From positions 1 through 64,000 of the forward strand of contig NZ_JBBWVE010000032.1 in NCBI RefSeq assembly GCF_041903755.1: a DNA stretch of 64,000 bases. Reading direction: 5' to 3'. This DNA comes from Thiocapsa roseilacustris. Its GTDB lineage: Bacteria > Pseudomonadota > Gammaproteobacteria > Chromatiales > Chromatiaceae. The notes under the pieces were generated by a model. The model had not been told where the DNA came from and ran no database searches. It was given only the letters and a program-made list of their open reading frames with translations. Below are positions 42,083-51,186 of the stretch, one piece after another. The position numbers were made by a program, and so were the translations under genes. The first letter of the stretch is position 1, and each line of letters begins with the position of its first letter.

Positions 42083-44289
42083 AGTATTGTGTCCTGTCCT
42101 CGCCCTTGGGTCGCTTGCCTGGTCCCCGGCCGGATCGGCAGACGGATCCGAATCAGCGCGCCTTGACCCGTGTTCTCGACCTTGATGATACCGCGGTGCT
42201 CTTCGACGATCTTCTTGACGATGGCCAAGCCGAGACCGGTTCCTTTTGATTTGGTGGTGACGTAGGGCTCGAAGAGGCGTTCGAAGAGATGCTCCTCGAA
42301 CCCGGGCCCGTTGTCGGCCACCTCCAACTCGACGAGCGGTGTGCCGTTCTCGCGCACGACGCGCGTCGTCACGGCGATGCTTGCGCCGGGACGTCCGTCC
42401 ATCGCCTCCTGCGCGTTCTTGATCAGATTATGAACCACTTGACGCAAGCGTAGCGGATCGCCGCGTACCTGCACCCCTGGCGCACCCAGGGCGACCTCGA
42501 GCGCGCTCGTGCCGGCGCTGCGATAGAGGTCCAGCACCTCTTGGGCGAGCCGGTCGAGCTCCAGAGGCTCGGTGCGGATGTGCGGTGTGCGGGCATAATC
42601 GGAGAAGTCGTTCACCATGGCCTTCATCGCCTCGACCTGCTGGACGATCGTCCGGGTCGAGCGATCGATGATCTTGGCGTCCGCCTCGTCGGCCTTGGCG
42701 AGTAGTTTGTGTCGCAGGCGTTCGGCCGAGAGCTGAATCGGCGTCAAGGGGTTCTTGATCTCATGGGCCAGCCGTCGCGCTACCTCGCCCCAGGCGGCGT
42801 TGCGTTGCGCGGTGATCAACGAGCTGATGTCGTCGAAGACCACCACGTGCCCCCGTTGCTCGTTGTCCGGAAGGGGCAGCGGGCTGCCGCGGCACATCAG
42901 GGTCTGACGCGTCTCGCCGCGATCGAGCTCGATCTCCGCACGCCAATCCTCCCCGGCGACGATACGGCCGCGCACGGTCTCGGTCCAGGGTGTGAGCCAG
43001 GGTAGCTCGCGTTCCACCCGCGCGAGCTCCGGTCGCTCGTTCTCGGCGAAGGCGAGCGACAGGATCTGACGCGCCGCCGGGTTGGCGGTCCGCAAACGCT
43101 GATCGGCATCGAAGGCGATGACGCCGGACGACAGGCGCCCGAGGACCGTCTCGAGATAGTTGCGCTGGGTTTCGACCGCCTGCTGGCTGCGGTTCGCGGC
43201 ATCCCGCGCCCGGGCGATCCGGCGTGTCATCGCGTTGAACGAAGCGACCAAGAAGGCGAGCTCGTCGTCGTGCTTGGGCAGCGGGAGCTGTTGCTCGTAG
43301 TCGCCCTCGGCGATCGCGCGAGTGCCGCGTGCGATGTCCGCGACCGGCGCGACGAGCCGGCGTGCGATATGAAAGGCGGCGATCACCGCGGCCATGACGC
43401 CGAACAGGAGCACCAGGGACAGCGTCAGGGAGAAGCTCAGCTTCAACGACTGACGCAGATACGCCAACTCGGTGTAACGATTGTAGGCGTCCTCCAGGCG
43501 CTCCGAGAGCTCGGTGATACGCGCCGAGGTCGGGAAGATCGCCTGCATCTGCATGTCCCGCCCGCGCGGATCCTGCACCATTACCCGTACGATCAGCTCG
43601 CCGCCGAGGTCGCTTTCCAGGCCGACATAGTTGTTGCCGGCGCGCACGCTTTGCTGGATCTCGCGCTCTGCCTGGTTCGGAACCAACTGGGTTGGATCCT
43701 CGTTGGCGTTGCCGAGCACCTGACCGCCGGTGGCGTAGACGGTCAGCTCGATGGCGCCGGCCTGACGCCGCAGATTGTCGAGACTGAGTGCGATGGCCGT
43801 AGAGGAGCGATCCTCGATCCCGGCGATGAGCTGCTCGGTGTACCGGGCGAGCACGCGTTGGTTGAGATCAAGCGATGCTTGATTCAAGACCAGCGCGTCC
43901 TGCATGGCTTGGCCGATCTCCACGTCGAACCAACTGTCGATCCCGCGCAGCAGAAACCCGAGCGAGAAGTAATAGACCACGCCCACCGGCAGCAGCGACA
44001 CCAGCACGAAGAGCACCAGGATACGCCCGGTCAGGCGCGAGCCGGCGGCCTGCTGTCGATAGCGGCGGACCAGCTTAACGATGTTGACGATAACCAGAAT
44101 GGCGAGCGCGCCCAGACCGCTCAACACCACCGAGATCAGCGGCACGAAGGCACGGCTCAGGGTCTCGGAGTTCTCGACCGCATCGCGCATCAGCACCAGG
44201 ACGACGAAGAGCGCGAGGATCAAAGCCGCGACCGGCAGGGCGCCGAGTCCGCGCAGACGTGCTAGGGCGTTAAAGGCCACTTGCTCCAC
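42079..44289 (-). CDS. ntrY: NtrY-type sensor histidine kinase
   Basis: A 736-residue membrane kinase. Three or four N-terminal helices (ALILALFVVLVLMRDAVENS, FVPLISVVLSGLGALAILVI, LTGRILVLFVLVSLLPVGVV) precede a periplasmic sensor region. A further helix (FSLTLSLVLLFGVMAAVIAA), HAMP, PAS (ETVLGRLSSGVIAFDADQRL), HisKA with RLAHEIKNPLTPIQLSAERL, and HATPase with VHNLIKNAQEAMDG and GTGLGLAIVKKIVEEH follow. It should phosphorylate NtrX in nitrogen, redox or envelope control. It starts with GTG inside the DUF4390 gene (28-base overlap) and sits in the def-fmt-rsmB-DUF4390-ntrYX operon. Confidence 0.93.
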   Translation of the reverse strand: MEQVAFNALARLRGLGALPVAALILALFVVLVLMRDAVENSETLSRAFVPLISVVLSGLGALAILVIVNIVKLVRRYRQQAAGSRLTGRILVLFVLVSLLPVGVVYYFSLGFLLRGIDSWFDVEIGQAMQDALVLNQASLDLNQRVLARYTEQLIAGIEDRSSTAIALSLDNLRRQAGAIELTVYATGGQVLGNANEDPTQLVPNQAEREIQQSVRAGNNYVGLESDLGGELIVRVMVQDPRGRDMQMQAIFPTSARITELSERLEDAYNRYTELAYLRQSLKLSFSLTLSLVLLFGVMAAVIAAFHIARRLVAPVADIARGTRAIAEGDYEQQLPLPKHDDELAFLVASFNAMTRRIARARDAANRSQQAVETQRNYLETVLGRLSSGVIAFDADQRLRTANPAARQILSLAFAENERPELARVERELPWLTPWTETVRGRIVAGEDWRAEIELDRGETRQTLMCRGSPLPLPDNEQRGHVVVFDDISSLITAQRNAAWGEVARRLAHEIKNPLTPIQLSAERLRHKLLAKADEADAKIIDRSTRTIVQQVEAMKAMVNDFSDYARTPHIRTEPLELDRLAQEVLDLYRSAGTSALEVALGAPGVQVRGDPLRLRQVVHNLIKNAQEAMDGRPGASIAVTTRVVRENGTPLVELEVADNGPGFEEHLFERLFEPYVTTKSKGTGLGLAIVKKIVEEHRGIIKVENTGQGALIRIRLPIRPGTRQATQGRGQDTIL

Positions 44290-44852
44290 CCGCTGGAGAG
44301 TTTCCAGGCCGGTTTCAGGTAAGCCATCGGACGCAGCGGAAGCGGCAGCTCTTCGATGTCGAGCGAGGCCCGGATGTGAACCTCGTAGTCCGTGTCGCCG
44401 TCGAGACTCGACGCGCCGATCAACGACAGATCGGCGATCTCACCGAGCGCGCGAATCGCGGCATCGCGGCTGACGAAGCTGCGGCCCTCGGTGCCGGGAA
44501 GCCGGTAGACCTCGTAGCGCTCCGAGAGTGGTTTGTAGCGAATGGCGTAGCGCAGCTGCAGATCTACTCGGCTGTCCTCCCAGAGCCAGGCCCCGATCCG
44601 ACGGACCTGAATCTGCACCAAGATGGTCAGCGGCACGCCGTTCTCGAGCGCTTCGAGCGCCTCGGTGCTGAAACGGTAGTCCAGCACGGCGTTCATGAAG
44701 AAGACGTCGTCGACGAGTCGCGTCTCGACCTGCTCGACCCGCAGCCCGTCCTCGGCCGCGCCCGATGCGACGCTCACCGGCAAGAGCGCGGGCACGAGCA
44801 TCAGTGCCGCCAGAATCAACCTCCCTGGGTGGTATGCGCGCCGCCGAGTCAT
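44262..44852 (-). CDS. DUF4390 exported protein
   Basis: A 196-residue protein starting MTRRRAYHPGRLILAALMLV with an export signal ending near SVASGA. The mature part is DUF4390: VEQVETRLVDDVFFMNAVLD, YRFSTEALEALENGVPLTIL, VQIQVRRIGAWLWEDSRVDL and a conserved C-terminal LPLPLRPMAYLKPAWKLSSG. The family is almost always encoded between rsmB and ntrY, as here, but its function is unknown; a periplasmic input to NtrY is a reasonable guess. It overlaps rsmB by 4 bases and ntrY by 28. Confidence 0.85.
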   Translation of the reverse strand: MTRRRAYHPGRLILAALMLVPALLPVSVASGAAEDGLRVEQVETRLVDDVFFMNAVLDYRFSTEALEALENGVPLTILVQIQVRRIGAWLWEDSRVDLQLRYAIRYKPLSERYEVYRLPGTEGRSFVSRDAAIRALGEIADLSLIGASSLDGDTDYEVHIRASLDIEELPLPLRPMAYLKPAWKLSSGWSKWPLTP

Positions 44853-46204
44853 GACGTCGGTCGTTCGATCAGTGCGAAATAAAAGCCGTCGTTCGCCCCG
44901 TCCTGCGGAAGCAGTTGGCGACCGTGCGACAGCGCACGGCCCGGGATCGTCTCGATCGGACACTCGCGCGCATCCGGATGGCGTTCGAGGAAGGCGGCGA
45001 TCCGGTGCTGGTTCTCGTCCGCGATCACGGAGCAGGTCGCATACAGCAGCCGCCCGCCCGGGGCGAGCAGCGGCCAGGCCGCGTCGAGGATCCGATCCTG
45101 CAAGGCGCACAGCGCCGGGATGTCCGCATTGCGTCGCAGCCATTTGATGTCCGGATGGCGACGGATCACGCCGGTGGCCGAGCAGGGCACATCGATCAGG
45201 ATGCGATCGAAGGGCTTGGCGGTCCAGCTGCCTCTCGGCTCGGCCGCGTCGCCGAGTGCGACCTCGGCGCTCAGGCCCAGTCGCGCGAGTGTGTCGCGGA
45301 TCGATTTGAGCCGGGTCGGGGCATTGTCGATCGCCAGCAGATCGAGCCGATTCTCGGCACGCTCCAGGATCCCCGCGGTCTTTCCGCCGGGTGCGGCGCA
45401 GGCGTCGAGGACGCGCTGTCCGGGGCGCGCATCCAGCAGATCGGCCGCCAGCTGGGCTCCGCCGTCCTGAACCGAGACCAGCCCGGCCTCGAAGCCGGGC
45501 AGCTCATGCGTCGGGCGCGGCTGGTCGAGCGTCAAGCCCATATCGCAGCCGTGGATGGGCCGTGCAGTGATGCCGGCGATGGCGAGCGTGCCGAGGTAGG
45601 TGCGCCGGTCGGTGCGGGTGCGGTTGACGCGCAGACTCATTGGCGCGCGGGCGTTGCTGGTCCGCACGATCTGCTCCCAATCCTCCGGCCAGTTCTCGCG
45701 CAGGCGATCGAGCAGCCATTCGGGGAACAGCCAGCGTACCGCCGGCTCTTGATCGACCTCGGCCAAGAGCGTTTCGCGCTCGCGCAGAAACCGACGCAGC
45801 AGCGCGTTCACCAAGGCCGCCTTGTCGGGCTTACCGATGAGTCGGCTGGCCTCGACCGTAGCGGCGACCGCGGCGTGGTCAGGGGTGTCCATCGCCAGGA
45901 GCTGATACAGGCCGATCAGGATCAGCGATTCGAGATCCTTGTCCGCGGGCTTGACCGGGTGATTGAGGAGACGCGCGACCAGCGCCTCCAGGCGCGGCAG
46001 GGTGCGCAGCGAGCCGTAGACCATCTCCTGCGTGAGGGCGCGCTCGGCGGGCGCCTGCGAGGCGAGGCGCGTGTGCTCGAGCACGCGCGTCAGCGACTGG
46101 CCGCGACCGCGCACGCCGAAGAGTGCGAGCGCGGCGGCCGCACGGGACTCGGCGCCGACCGGATGCCTCGCCGGGCCGGGGGCCTGCGGCCGGCGCTCAG
46201 CCAA
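44849..46204 (-). CDS. rsmB: 16S rRNA m5C967 methyltransferase RsmB
   Basis: A 451-residue enzyme that methylates C967 of 16S rRNA with S-adenosylmethionine. The N-terminal NusB-like RNA-binding domain (~20-160) is followed by the Rossmann methyltransferase domain: SAM motif DACAAPGGKTAGIL, DVPCSATGVIRRHPDIKWLR with one catalytic cysteine, and LLYATCSVIADEN with the second. The start appears to be TTG (46202-46204), overlapping the fmt stop codon (TTGGCTGA). This arrangement suggests low, coupled translation. Confidence 0.95.
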   Translation of the reverse strand: MAERRPQAPGPARHPVGAESRAAAALALFGVRGRGQSLTRVLEHTRLASQAPAERALTQEMVYGSLRTLPRLEALVARLLNHPVKPADKDLESLILIGLYQLLAMDTPDHAAVAATVEASRLIGKPDKAALVNALLRRFLRERETLLAEVDQEPAVRWLFPEWLLDRLRENWPEDWEQIVRTSNARAPMSLRVNRTRTDRRTYLGTLAIAGITARPIHGCDMGLTLDQPRPTHELPGFEAGLVSVQDGGAQLAADLLDARPGQRVLDACAAPGGKTAGILERAENRLDLLAIDNAPTRLKSIRDTLARLGLSAEVALGDAAEPRGSWTAKPFDRILIDVPCSATGVIRRHPDIKWLRRNADIPALCALQDRILDAAWPLLAPGGRLLYATCSVIADENQHRIAAFLERHPDARECPIETIPGRALSHGRQLLPQDGANDGFYFALIERPTS

Positions 46205-47162
46205 GCCGAACGCCGTCCATCGAACGGGCGTTAAGGAATTGCGCGGCCGCCATCGCCCGTTTGCCGGGCGGCTGGAGACGCAAGATGCGTACGACCCCTC
46301 GGCCGGCAGCGACCTCGATGCCCGATTTGCCGGCGCCGATCACGGTCCCGGGCGCGGCGTGCGTTGCACGCTCGGCGTTAATCTCGGCATCCCAGATCCG
46401 CAGGGTCTCGGCGTCGAGGCGCGTCTGAGCGACGGGCCAAGGGTTGTAGGCGCGGATCATGCTGTCGATGATCTCGGCGGGCTGGTGCCAGTCGATGATG
46501 GCCTCGTTTTTTGTCAGTTTGTGTGCGTAGGTCACCCGGTCCTCGGCTTGCGGCTCGGGAATCAGGGATCCGTCGGCGATGCCGGGTAAGGCGTCGATCA
46601 GCGCACCCGCGCCGAGCACGGCGAGTCGGTCGTGCAGAACGGCGCCTGTGTCGCGTGGACCGATCGGTGTGGCTACGCGATGATAGACGGGTCCGGTATC
46701 CAGCCCGGCCTCCATCCGCATGATGCACACACCGGTCTCGGTATCGCCGGCGAGCAACGCGCGCTGAATCGGCGCCGCACCGCGCCAACGCGGCAGTAGC
46801 GAGGCATGGACGTTCACGCAGCCCAGGCGGGGTGCTTCCACCACGGAGACCGGCAGAAGCAGCCCGTAGGCGACGACCACCATCAAATCGGCCTCGAAGG
46901 CGGCAAGCCGCGCGACCGCTTCGGGGTCTTTCTTGAGACTCTCGGGCTGGATCACCGGCAGGCCGCGCGTCAGGGCGAGCGCCTTCACCGGACTCGCATG
47001 GAGCTGTCGACCGCGCCCGGCCGGTCGGTCCGGTTGAGTGAAGACGGCGACGACCTGCAGCGGCGGCGTTCCCGCTCGTTTGCCCGGCGCATCGAGGAGA
47101 GCGGCAAGGCTTGGAACGGCAAAGTCGGGCGTTCCGGCGAAGATGATCCTCAGGGGGGTCAT
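46197..47162 (-). CDS. fmt: Methionyl-tRNA formyltransferase
   Basis: A 321-residue enzyme that formylates initiator Met-tRNA. LRIIFAGTPDFAVPSLAALL opens the N-terminal domain. The formyl-tetrahydrofolate site and catalytic residues lie in CVNVHASLLPRWRGAAPIQR with the conserved H and, further on, ETGVCIMRMEAGLDTGPVYH. The C-terminal OB-like tRNA-binding domain contains IRAYNPWPVAQTRL and a final short strand-rich segment. Length matches E. coli Fmt (315). It follows def by 103 bases and overlaps rsmB by 8. Confidence 0.97.
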   Translation of the reverse strand: MTPLRIIFAGTPDFAVPSLAALLDAPGKRAGTPPLQVVAVFTQPDRPAGRGRQLHASPVKALALTRGLPVIQPESLKKDPEAVARLAAFEADLMVVVAYGLLLPVSVVEAPRLGCVNVHASLLPRWRGAAPIQRALLAGDTETGVCIMRMEAGLDTGPVYHRVATPIGPRDTGAVLHDRLAVLGAGALIDALPGIADGSLIPEPQAEDRVTYAHKLTKNEAIIDWHQPAEIIDSMIRAYNPWPVAQTRLDAETLRIWDAEINAERATHAAPGTVIGAGKSGIEVAAGRGVVRILRLQPPGKRAMAAAQFLNARSMDGVRLG

Positions 47163-47204
47163 CGCGGCCGATCGCCCTTAGGACCAGCGGCCTTAGCCGA
47201 TTGG

Positions 47205-47228
47205 GTGGACTGCGCTGCGCTTGTCCAC
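47205..47228. terminator. Small hairpin between def and fmt
   Basis: GTGGAC (47205-47210) and GTCCAC (47223-47228) form a 6 bp stem around a GC-rich loop. No T tract follows on either strand, so it may be a processing or attenuation structure rather than a terminator. Confidence 0.3.
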
Positions 47229-47265
47229 GCTACGCCGCTTGTCCAGCCTTGCGTTGCGGTACGGG

Positions 47266-47799
47266 TCACAACACACCTCGACGTTGCTCGGGCTCGTTCG
47301 CGGCTTGGCGTTGCTCCTTTTCGAGCTTGCGGCGAATGCGTTGGCGCTTGAGCATCGAGATATGATCGACGAAGAGCTTGCCGTCGAGATGATCGATCTC
47401 ATGTTGAATGCAGACGGCGAGCAGGCCGTCGGCGTCGAGTGTAAAGGGCTCACCTTCGCGATTCAGCGCCCGGACACGCACCCGCTCCGCGCGCTTGACC
47501 GTCTCGAAGAAGCCGGGGACGGAGAGACAGCCCTCGTCCATCTGCTCTTCGCCTTCGCGCGAGAGGATTTCGGGGTTGATCAGGCACAGGGGCGTGTCGT
47601 GGTTCTCCGAGATGTCGATCACCACGACCCGCCGCGGCACGTTGACCTGGATTGCGGCCAAACCGATGCCGGGTGCGGCATACATGGTCTCGAGCATGTC
47701 GTCGACTAGCCGCACGATGGCGGCATCCACGCGCGCGACAGGGATCGCCTTGCGGCGAAGTCTTGGGTCCGGGAAGGTCAGGATATCGAGGTTTGCCAT
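47266..47799 (-). CDS. def: Peptide deformylase
   Basis: A 177-residue iron hydrolase that removes the N-formyl group from new proteins. All three family motifs are present: GIGLAAIQV, EGCLSVPGF (metal-binding cysteine) and QHEIDHLDG (two metal-binding histidines and catalytic glutamate). The start MANLDILTFPDPRLRRKAIP is typical. The C-terminal KRQRIRRKLEKEQRQAANEP is longer and more charged than in E. coli. It leads the operon def-fmt-rsmB and is divergent from the LysM gene across 242 bases. Confidence 0.97.
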   Translation of the reverse strand: MANLDILTFPDPRLRRKAIPVARVDAAIVRLVDDMLETMYAAPGIGLAAIQVNVPRRVVVIDISENHDTPLCLINPEILSREGEEQMDEGCLSVPGFFETVKRAERVRVRALNREGEPFTLDADGLLAVCIQHEIDHLDGKLFVDHISMLKRQRIRRKLEKEQRQAANEPEQRRGVL

Positions 47800-47972
47800 C
47801 GGGATGTCGTCTGGAAAATCTGTTCTCGGGGATCTCGTCTCTCGAAAAACCCCGCCTTTTGCGTGAGCTCGTCTCTCGTTGATCTCGGGGGGATCTCGTT
47901 CTCGTTCCGCGAGCGAGCCGCGAGAGAGATGTCGGGTCGGGAGCCGAGTAGAAGGAGTCGGGTCGCATGCGC

Positions 47973-47991
47973 TAGTATGCGATTAATACTA
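47973..47991. promoter_or_regulatory. Inverted repeat in the def/lysM divergent region
   Basis: TAGTAT-GCGATTA-ATACTA is a perfect 6 bp inverted repeat with a 7-base spacer, 51 bases upstream of the LysM start. It could be an operator or overlap a -10 region (TTAATACTA). A small CCCC-GAAAT-GGGG hairpin follows. Confidence 0.35.
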
Positions 47992-48041
47992 CACCCCGAA
48001 ATGGGGCCGGGTGAATCCGTTTCGAGCATCCGGGAGGTCCG

Positions 48042-49262
48042 ATGCGCGCTTTGACACTTCGTTTTAACCTCCGAGACCTGTTTTTCGGAATCTTGGTCGG
48101 TTTGATCGCCATGGCCCAGACGTCGGCGGCGGGTGCGCTCGAGCTTGCCGAGGGCGCACCCGAGGTCTACGAGGTCCGCCCAGGCGATACGCTTTGGTCG
48201 ATCGCCGGGCGTTATCTGCGCGATCCATGGCTTTGGCCCGAGATCTGGCAGGCCAATGACGATGCGGGCAATCCCGATCTCATCTATCCCGGAGAACGGC
48301 TGCGTTTGGTCGAGGTCGAGGGTCGGCCGCGGGTCGTGCGCGACACCTCGGCCCGGGCGAGCGGCGACATGCGTGTCGTGCGCCTGAGTCCGCGGGTGCG
48401 GGTCAGCGCGCTCGAGGCTCCGGTGCCGATGATTCCCGTCGCCTCTATCGCACCCTTCCTGACTCAGCCCTGGGTGGCGGAGTCGGAAGCGATCAAGCGT
48501 GCGCCCTATGTCGTGGGCTTTGCAGACGATCGCACCGTTGCCGCGCCGTCGGACGACGTCTTCGTGCGCCGCATCGACACGACCGCGGTCGGCGAGTTCG
48601 AGATCCTGCGTCCCGGCGAGGCGCTGCGCGACCCGGACACCAACCGTATCCTCGGCTACGAAGCCACCTTTGTGGCCAATGCCGTGCTCGAGCGCATCGG
48701 AGATCCCGCGATCCTGCGGGTTACTCGATCCGAGCGCGAGGTCTCGATCGGCGATCGTGTTATCCCGGCCTCGCTTGAGGCCCCTCTCGAGAATTTTTTT
48801 CCCCGTCCTGCGCCGGCCGGGATGCGCGGTCGGATCCTTTCGGTGATGAACGGCATTTCCCAGATCGGTCAGTACGACATCGTGACCCTCAATCGGGGGT
48901 CGCACGAGCGGCTTCAGCCCGGCCACGTCTTGGAGGTTTTTCGCGGCGGGGAGCAGGTTCGCGACAAGGTCCGCGACGGCGGCGTGAACTGGAACTGGGA
49001 GAGCGACGGACCTCTAACCGGCGCCTTTTGGCTCGGCAACGAGTACTCGGTGAAGGGCTGGAGTGAGAGTCCGACGGATGCGAGCGCCCCGATACCCCTG
49101 CACGCCGACATCCGTCGCGATCGCGCGACCTATATCCGCCCGATGCAACGCGCCGGGCTGCTCATGGTCTTCCGAACCTTCGATCGCGTGAGCTTCGCGC
49201 TCGTGCTCAATGCCGACCGGGCCATGTCCGTCGGGGATCGGGTCGCACCGCCGGCTCGATAA
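48042..49262 (+). CDS. LysM peptidoglycan-binding protein
   Basis: A 406-residue protein with an N-terminal export segment (FFGILVGLIAMAQTSAAGAL) and one LysM domain: EVRPGDTLWSIAGRYLRDPW, LWPEIWQANDDAGNPDLIYP, GERLRLVEV (~45-95). The rest is strand-rich without a known catalytic motif. Proteins of this layout occur divergently from def and upstream of dprA in many gammaproteobacteria. It should bind peptidoglycan in the envelope. The dprA reading frame begins before its stop codon, which suggests co-transcription. Confidence 0.88.
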   Translation: MRALTLRFNLRDLFFGILVGLIAMAQTSAAGALELAEGAPEVYEVRPGDTLWSIAGRYLRDPWLWPEIWQANDDAGNPDLIYPGERLRLVEVEGRPRVVRDTSARASGDMRVVRLSPRVRVSALEAPVPMIPVASIAPFLTQPWVAESEAIKRAPYVVGFADDRTVAAPSDDVFVRRIDTTAVGEFEILRPGEALRDPDTNRILGYEATFVANAVLERIGDPAILRVTRSEREVSIGDRVIPASLEAPLENFFPRPAPAGMRGRILSVMNGISQIGQYDIVTLNRGSHERLQPGHVLEVFRGGEQVRDKVRDGGVNWNWESDGPLTGAFWLGNEYSVKGWSESPTDASAPIPLHADIRRDRATYIRPMQRAGLLMVFRTFDRVSFALVLNADRAMSVGDRVAPPAR

Positions 49263-50421
49263 CAGGTTCACGCCCGTCTTGAGCATTTCCTCGGACTCGA
49301 TCGCGGACTGGATCGTTCTCATCTCAGCTCCGGGCATCGGATCGCGCACGGCGACCCGATTGCTCGAACGCTACGGTACGCCGCGCTCGGTCGCGGACGC
49401 CTCGCGACAGGATCTTGCCGCAGCCGGGATCTCGCCCGAGGCGATCGCCGCGCTCAAACAGCCGGATGCTGCGGCGCTCGAGCGCATCCTTGCCTGGGCG
49501 GCTCAGCCCGACGCCTACGTGCTGAGGCGCGCCGATCCCCGCTATCCGCCGCTGCTCGCCGAGATCCCTGATGCCCCGCTCTTGCTGTACGTGCGCGGCG
49601 ATCCCGAGCTGCTCGCCGAGCCGCAGATCGCGGTGGTCGGCAGCCGCAATCCAACCCCGTCGGGCCTCGAGATCACCCGCGACTTCGCCCGGCGGCTTGC
49701 CGCCGACGGTCTGCTGATCACCAGCGGCTTGGCGCTCGGTGTCGACGGCGCCGCGCACGCGGGCGCGCTCGAGACCGGGCGAACCATCGCCGTTCTCGGC
49801 ACGGGTCCGGATCTGGTCTACCCCGCGACGCATCGCGACCTGGCACGACGCATCGCCGAGCGCGGTGCGCTGGTCAGCGAGTTTCCGCCCGGTCAGGGGC
49901 CGTCGGCGCGGAATTTCCCGCGGCGCAACCGGATCATCAGCGGGCTCTCCGTCGGTGTCCTGGTGACCGAGGCGGCGCTCAAGAGCGGCTCTTTGATCAC
50001 CGCACGCTTTGCGCTCGAGCAAGGCCGCGACGTCTTCGCCGTACCCGGCTCCATCCGCAACCCTCTTTCGCGCGGCAGCCACGCCCTGATTCGCGACGGT
50101 GCCAAGCTGGTCGAAGAACCCGCCGAGATCCTCCTCGAGCTGGCCCCGATGCTGCGCAATCTGCTCGCGGCCTGTCCCGGCCAGGCGTCCGCAGCGTCCG
50201 TCGCGGCATCCGCAGCGGCCGGTCGAGGCGGGGCCGCGGCGCTCGATGCGGACTATCGCGCCTTGCTTGATGCGATGGGGTTCGACCCCGTGGCACCCGA
50301 CGAGCTGATCGCCAGCAGCGGACACTCGGCTCGCGAGGTCTCGTCCATGTTGTTGGTCCTGGAGCTGGAGGGTCATGTATCATCGTCCCCTGGAGGCCGC
50401 TTTTGCCGGCTCGGTTCTTGA
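49210..50421 (+). CDS. dprA: DNA-processing protein DprA
   Basis: Up to 403 residues. The ATG at 49210 overlaps the LysM gene by 53 bases; a TTG at 49278 (LSISSDSIADWIVLISAPGI) may be the real start, since homology begins near there. DprA loads RecA on incoming single-stranded DNA during transformation. A SAM/HhH-like N-terminus (GIGSRTATRLLERYGTPRSV) is followed by the Rossmann core: IAVVGSRNPTPSGLEITRDF, SGLALGVDGAAHAGALETGR, TIAVLGTGPDLVYPATHRDL, SGLSVGVLVTEAALKSGSLI, AVPGSIRNPLSRGSHALIRD. A C-terminal winged-helix domain is present. Confidence 0.93.
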   Translation: MPTGPCPSGIGSHRRLDNRFTPVLSISSDSIADWIVLISAPGIGSRTATRLLERYGTPRSVADASRQDLAAAGISPEAIAALKQPDAAALERILAWAAQPDAYVLRRADPRYPPLLAEIPDAPLLLYVRGDPELLAEPQIAVVGSRNPTPSGLEITRDFARRLAADGLLITSGLALGVDGAAHAGALETGRTIAVLGTGPDLVYPATHRDLARRIAERGALVSEFPPGQGPSARNFPRRNRIISGLSVGVLVTEAALKSGSLITARFALEQGRDVFAVPGSIRNPLSRGSHALIRDGAKLVEEPAEILLELAPMLRNLLAACPGQASAASVAASAAAGRGGAAALDADYRALLDAMGFDPVAPDELIASSGHSAREVSSMLLVLELEGHVSSSPGGRFCRLGS

Positions 50422-50470
50422 GCGGAGACGTCCGGGTCGTCCCGAACGCAGTACGGGTGTCGTCCGCTTC

Positions 50471-50490
50471 CGTCAGCCCTCGGGCTGACG
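50471..50490. terminator. Perfect hairpin between dprA and smg
   Basis: CGTCAGCCC-TC-GGGCTGACG, 9 bp arms with a 2-base loop, 50 bases after dprA and 20 bases before smg. No T run follows, so attenuation or transcript processing is as likely as termination. Confidence 0.45.
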
Positions 50491-50509
50491 CCGCCCACGA
50501 GGTTGGCTG

Positions 50510-50986
50510 ATGAACGAAAACATGGTCGACGTGCTGATCTATCTCTACGAGAACTACATGGATGGCGAGGGTCAGCCCCCGGCCGATCAAGGCGCGCTGG
50601 AGGACGAGCTCGCTCAGGCCGGCTTCACCCCGACCGAGATCGAGAAGGCACTGCTCTGGCTCGACGAGCTGGCGGCGGGTGTAGACGTCCCGCAGTATCA
50701 CGACCATACCCTTGGCTCCATCCGCGTCTACAACGAGGCGGAGATGATCAAGCTGGATGTCGAGGCGCGCGGGCTGCTGCTGTTTTTGGAGCAAACCGGG
50801 ATTTTGGACCCGGTCAGTCGCGAGCTGGTGATCGACCGCCTGCTCGCGATCGATCACGCCGTCGTCGGGCTCGACGAGGTCAAGTGGGTCGTCCTGCTTG
50901 TCTTGATGAATCGTCCCGGTCGCGAGGATGCCTTCTCGCAGATGGAGGATTTGGTGTACAACGACGAGCCGGTCTACCTCCATTGA
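50510..50986 (+). CDS. smg: DUF494 family protein Smg
   Basis: A 158-residue acidic protein starting MNENMVDVLIYLYENYMDGE, the diagnostic Smg/DUF494 N-terminus, followed by LEDELAQAGFTPTEIEKALL and a conserved C-terminal EVKWVVLLVLMNRPGREDAF. Function is unknown; the order dprA-smg-topA is conserved in gammaproteobacteria. Its TGA stop (50984-50986) lies in TTGAACCGCG, a mutated version of the TTAAACCGCG end of element P. Confidence 0.9.
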   Translation: MNENMVDVLIYLYENYMDGEGQPPADQGALEDELAQAGFTPTEIEKALLWLDELAAGVDVPQYHDHTLGSIRVYNEAEMIKLDVEARGLLLFLEQTGILDPVSRELVIDRLLAIDHAVVGLDEVKWVVLLVLMNRPGREDAFSQMEDLVYNDEPVYLH

Positions 50987-51079
50987 ACCGCGTTGAACCG
51001 CGTCAGGTATGACCTGCTGCCTAGTCGAGTCGGCGCGGCGTCTCACGCGCATGCAGGCCTCGGAGTCGACGCGGTTTAA
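50983..51079. repeat. Element P copy with doubled left end
   Basis: TTGAACCGCG occurs twice in a row (50983 and 50993) and the copy closes with GACGCGGTTTAA at 51079. The interior is neither type A nor type B. It shares its last bases with the next copy. Confidence 0.7.
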
Positions 51080-51163
51080 ACCGCGCCCGGTGCGGTATGC
51101 GGTGTTTTTTGGATGAGAACGGCCCCGGCAGATTTGACGGCCGCTGGAGCCCGCGCGGTTTAA
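51076..51163 (+). repeat. Element P copy, type A forward, fused to its neighbour
   Basis: TTAAACCGCGCCCGGTGCGG at the left, core GTGTTTTTTGGATGAGAACG, and CGCGCGGTTTAA at the right. The left end overlaps the preceding copy so that the two share TTTAAA. Confidence 0.9.
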
Positions 51164-51186
51164 GTTCTGAAAAGCATAATTATTCT

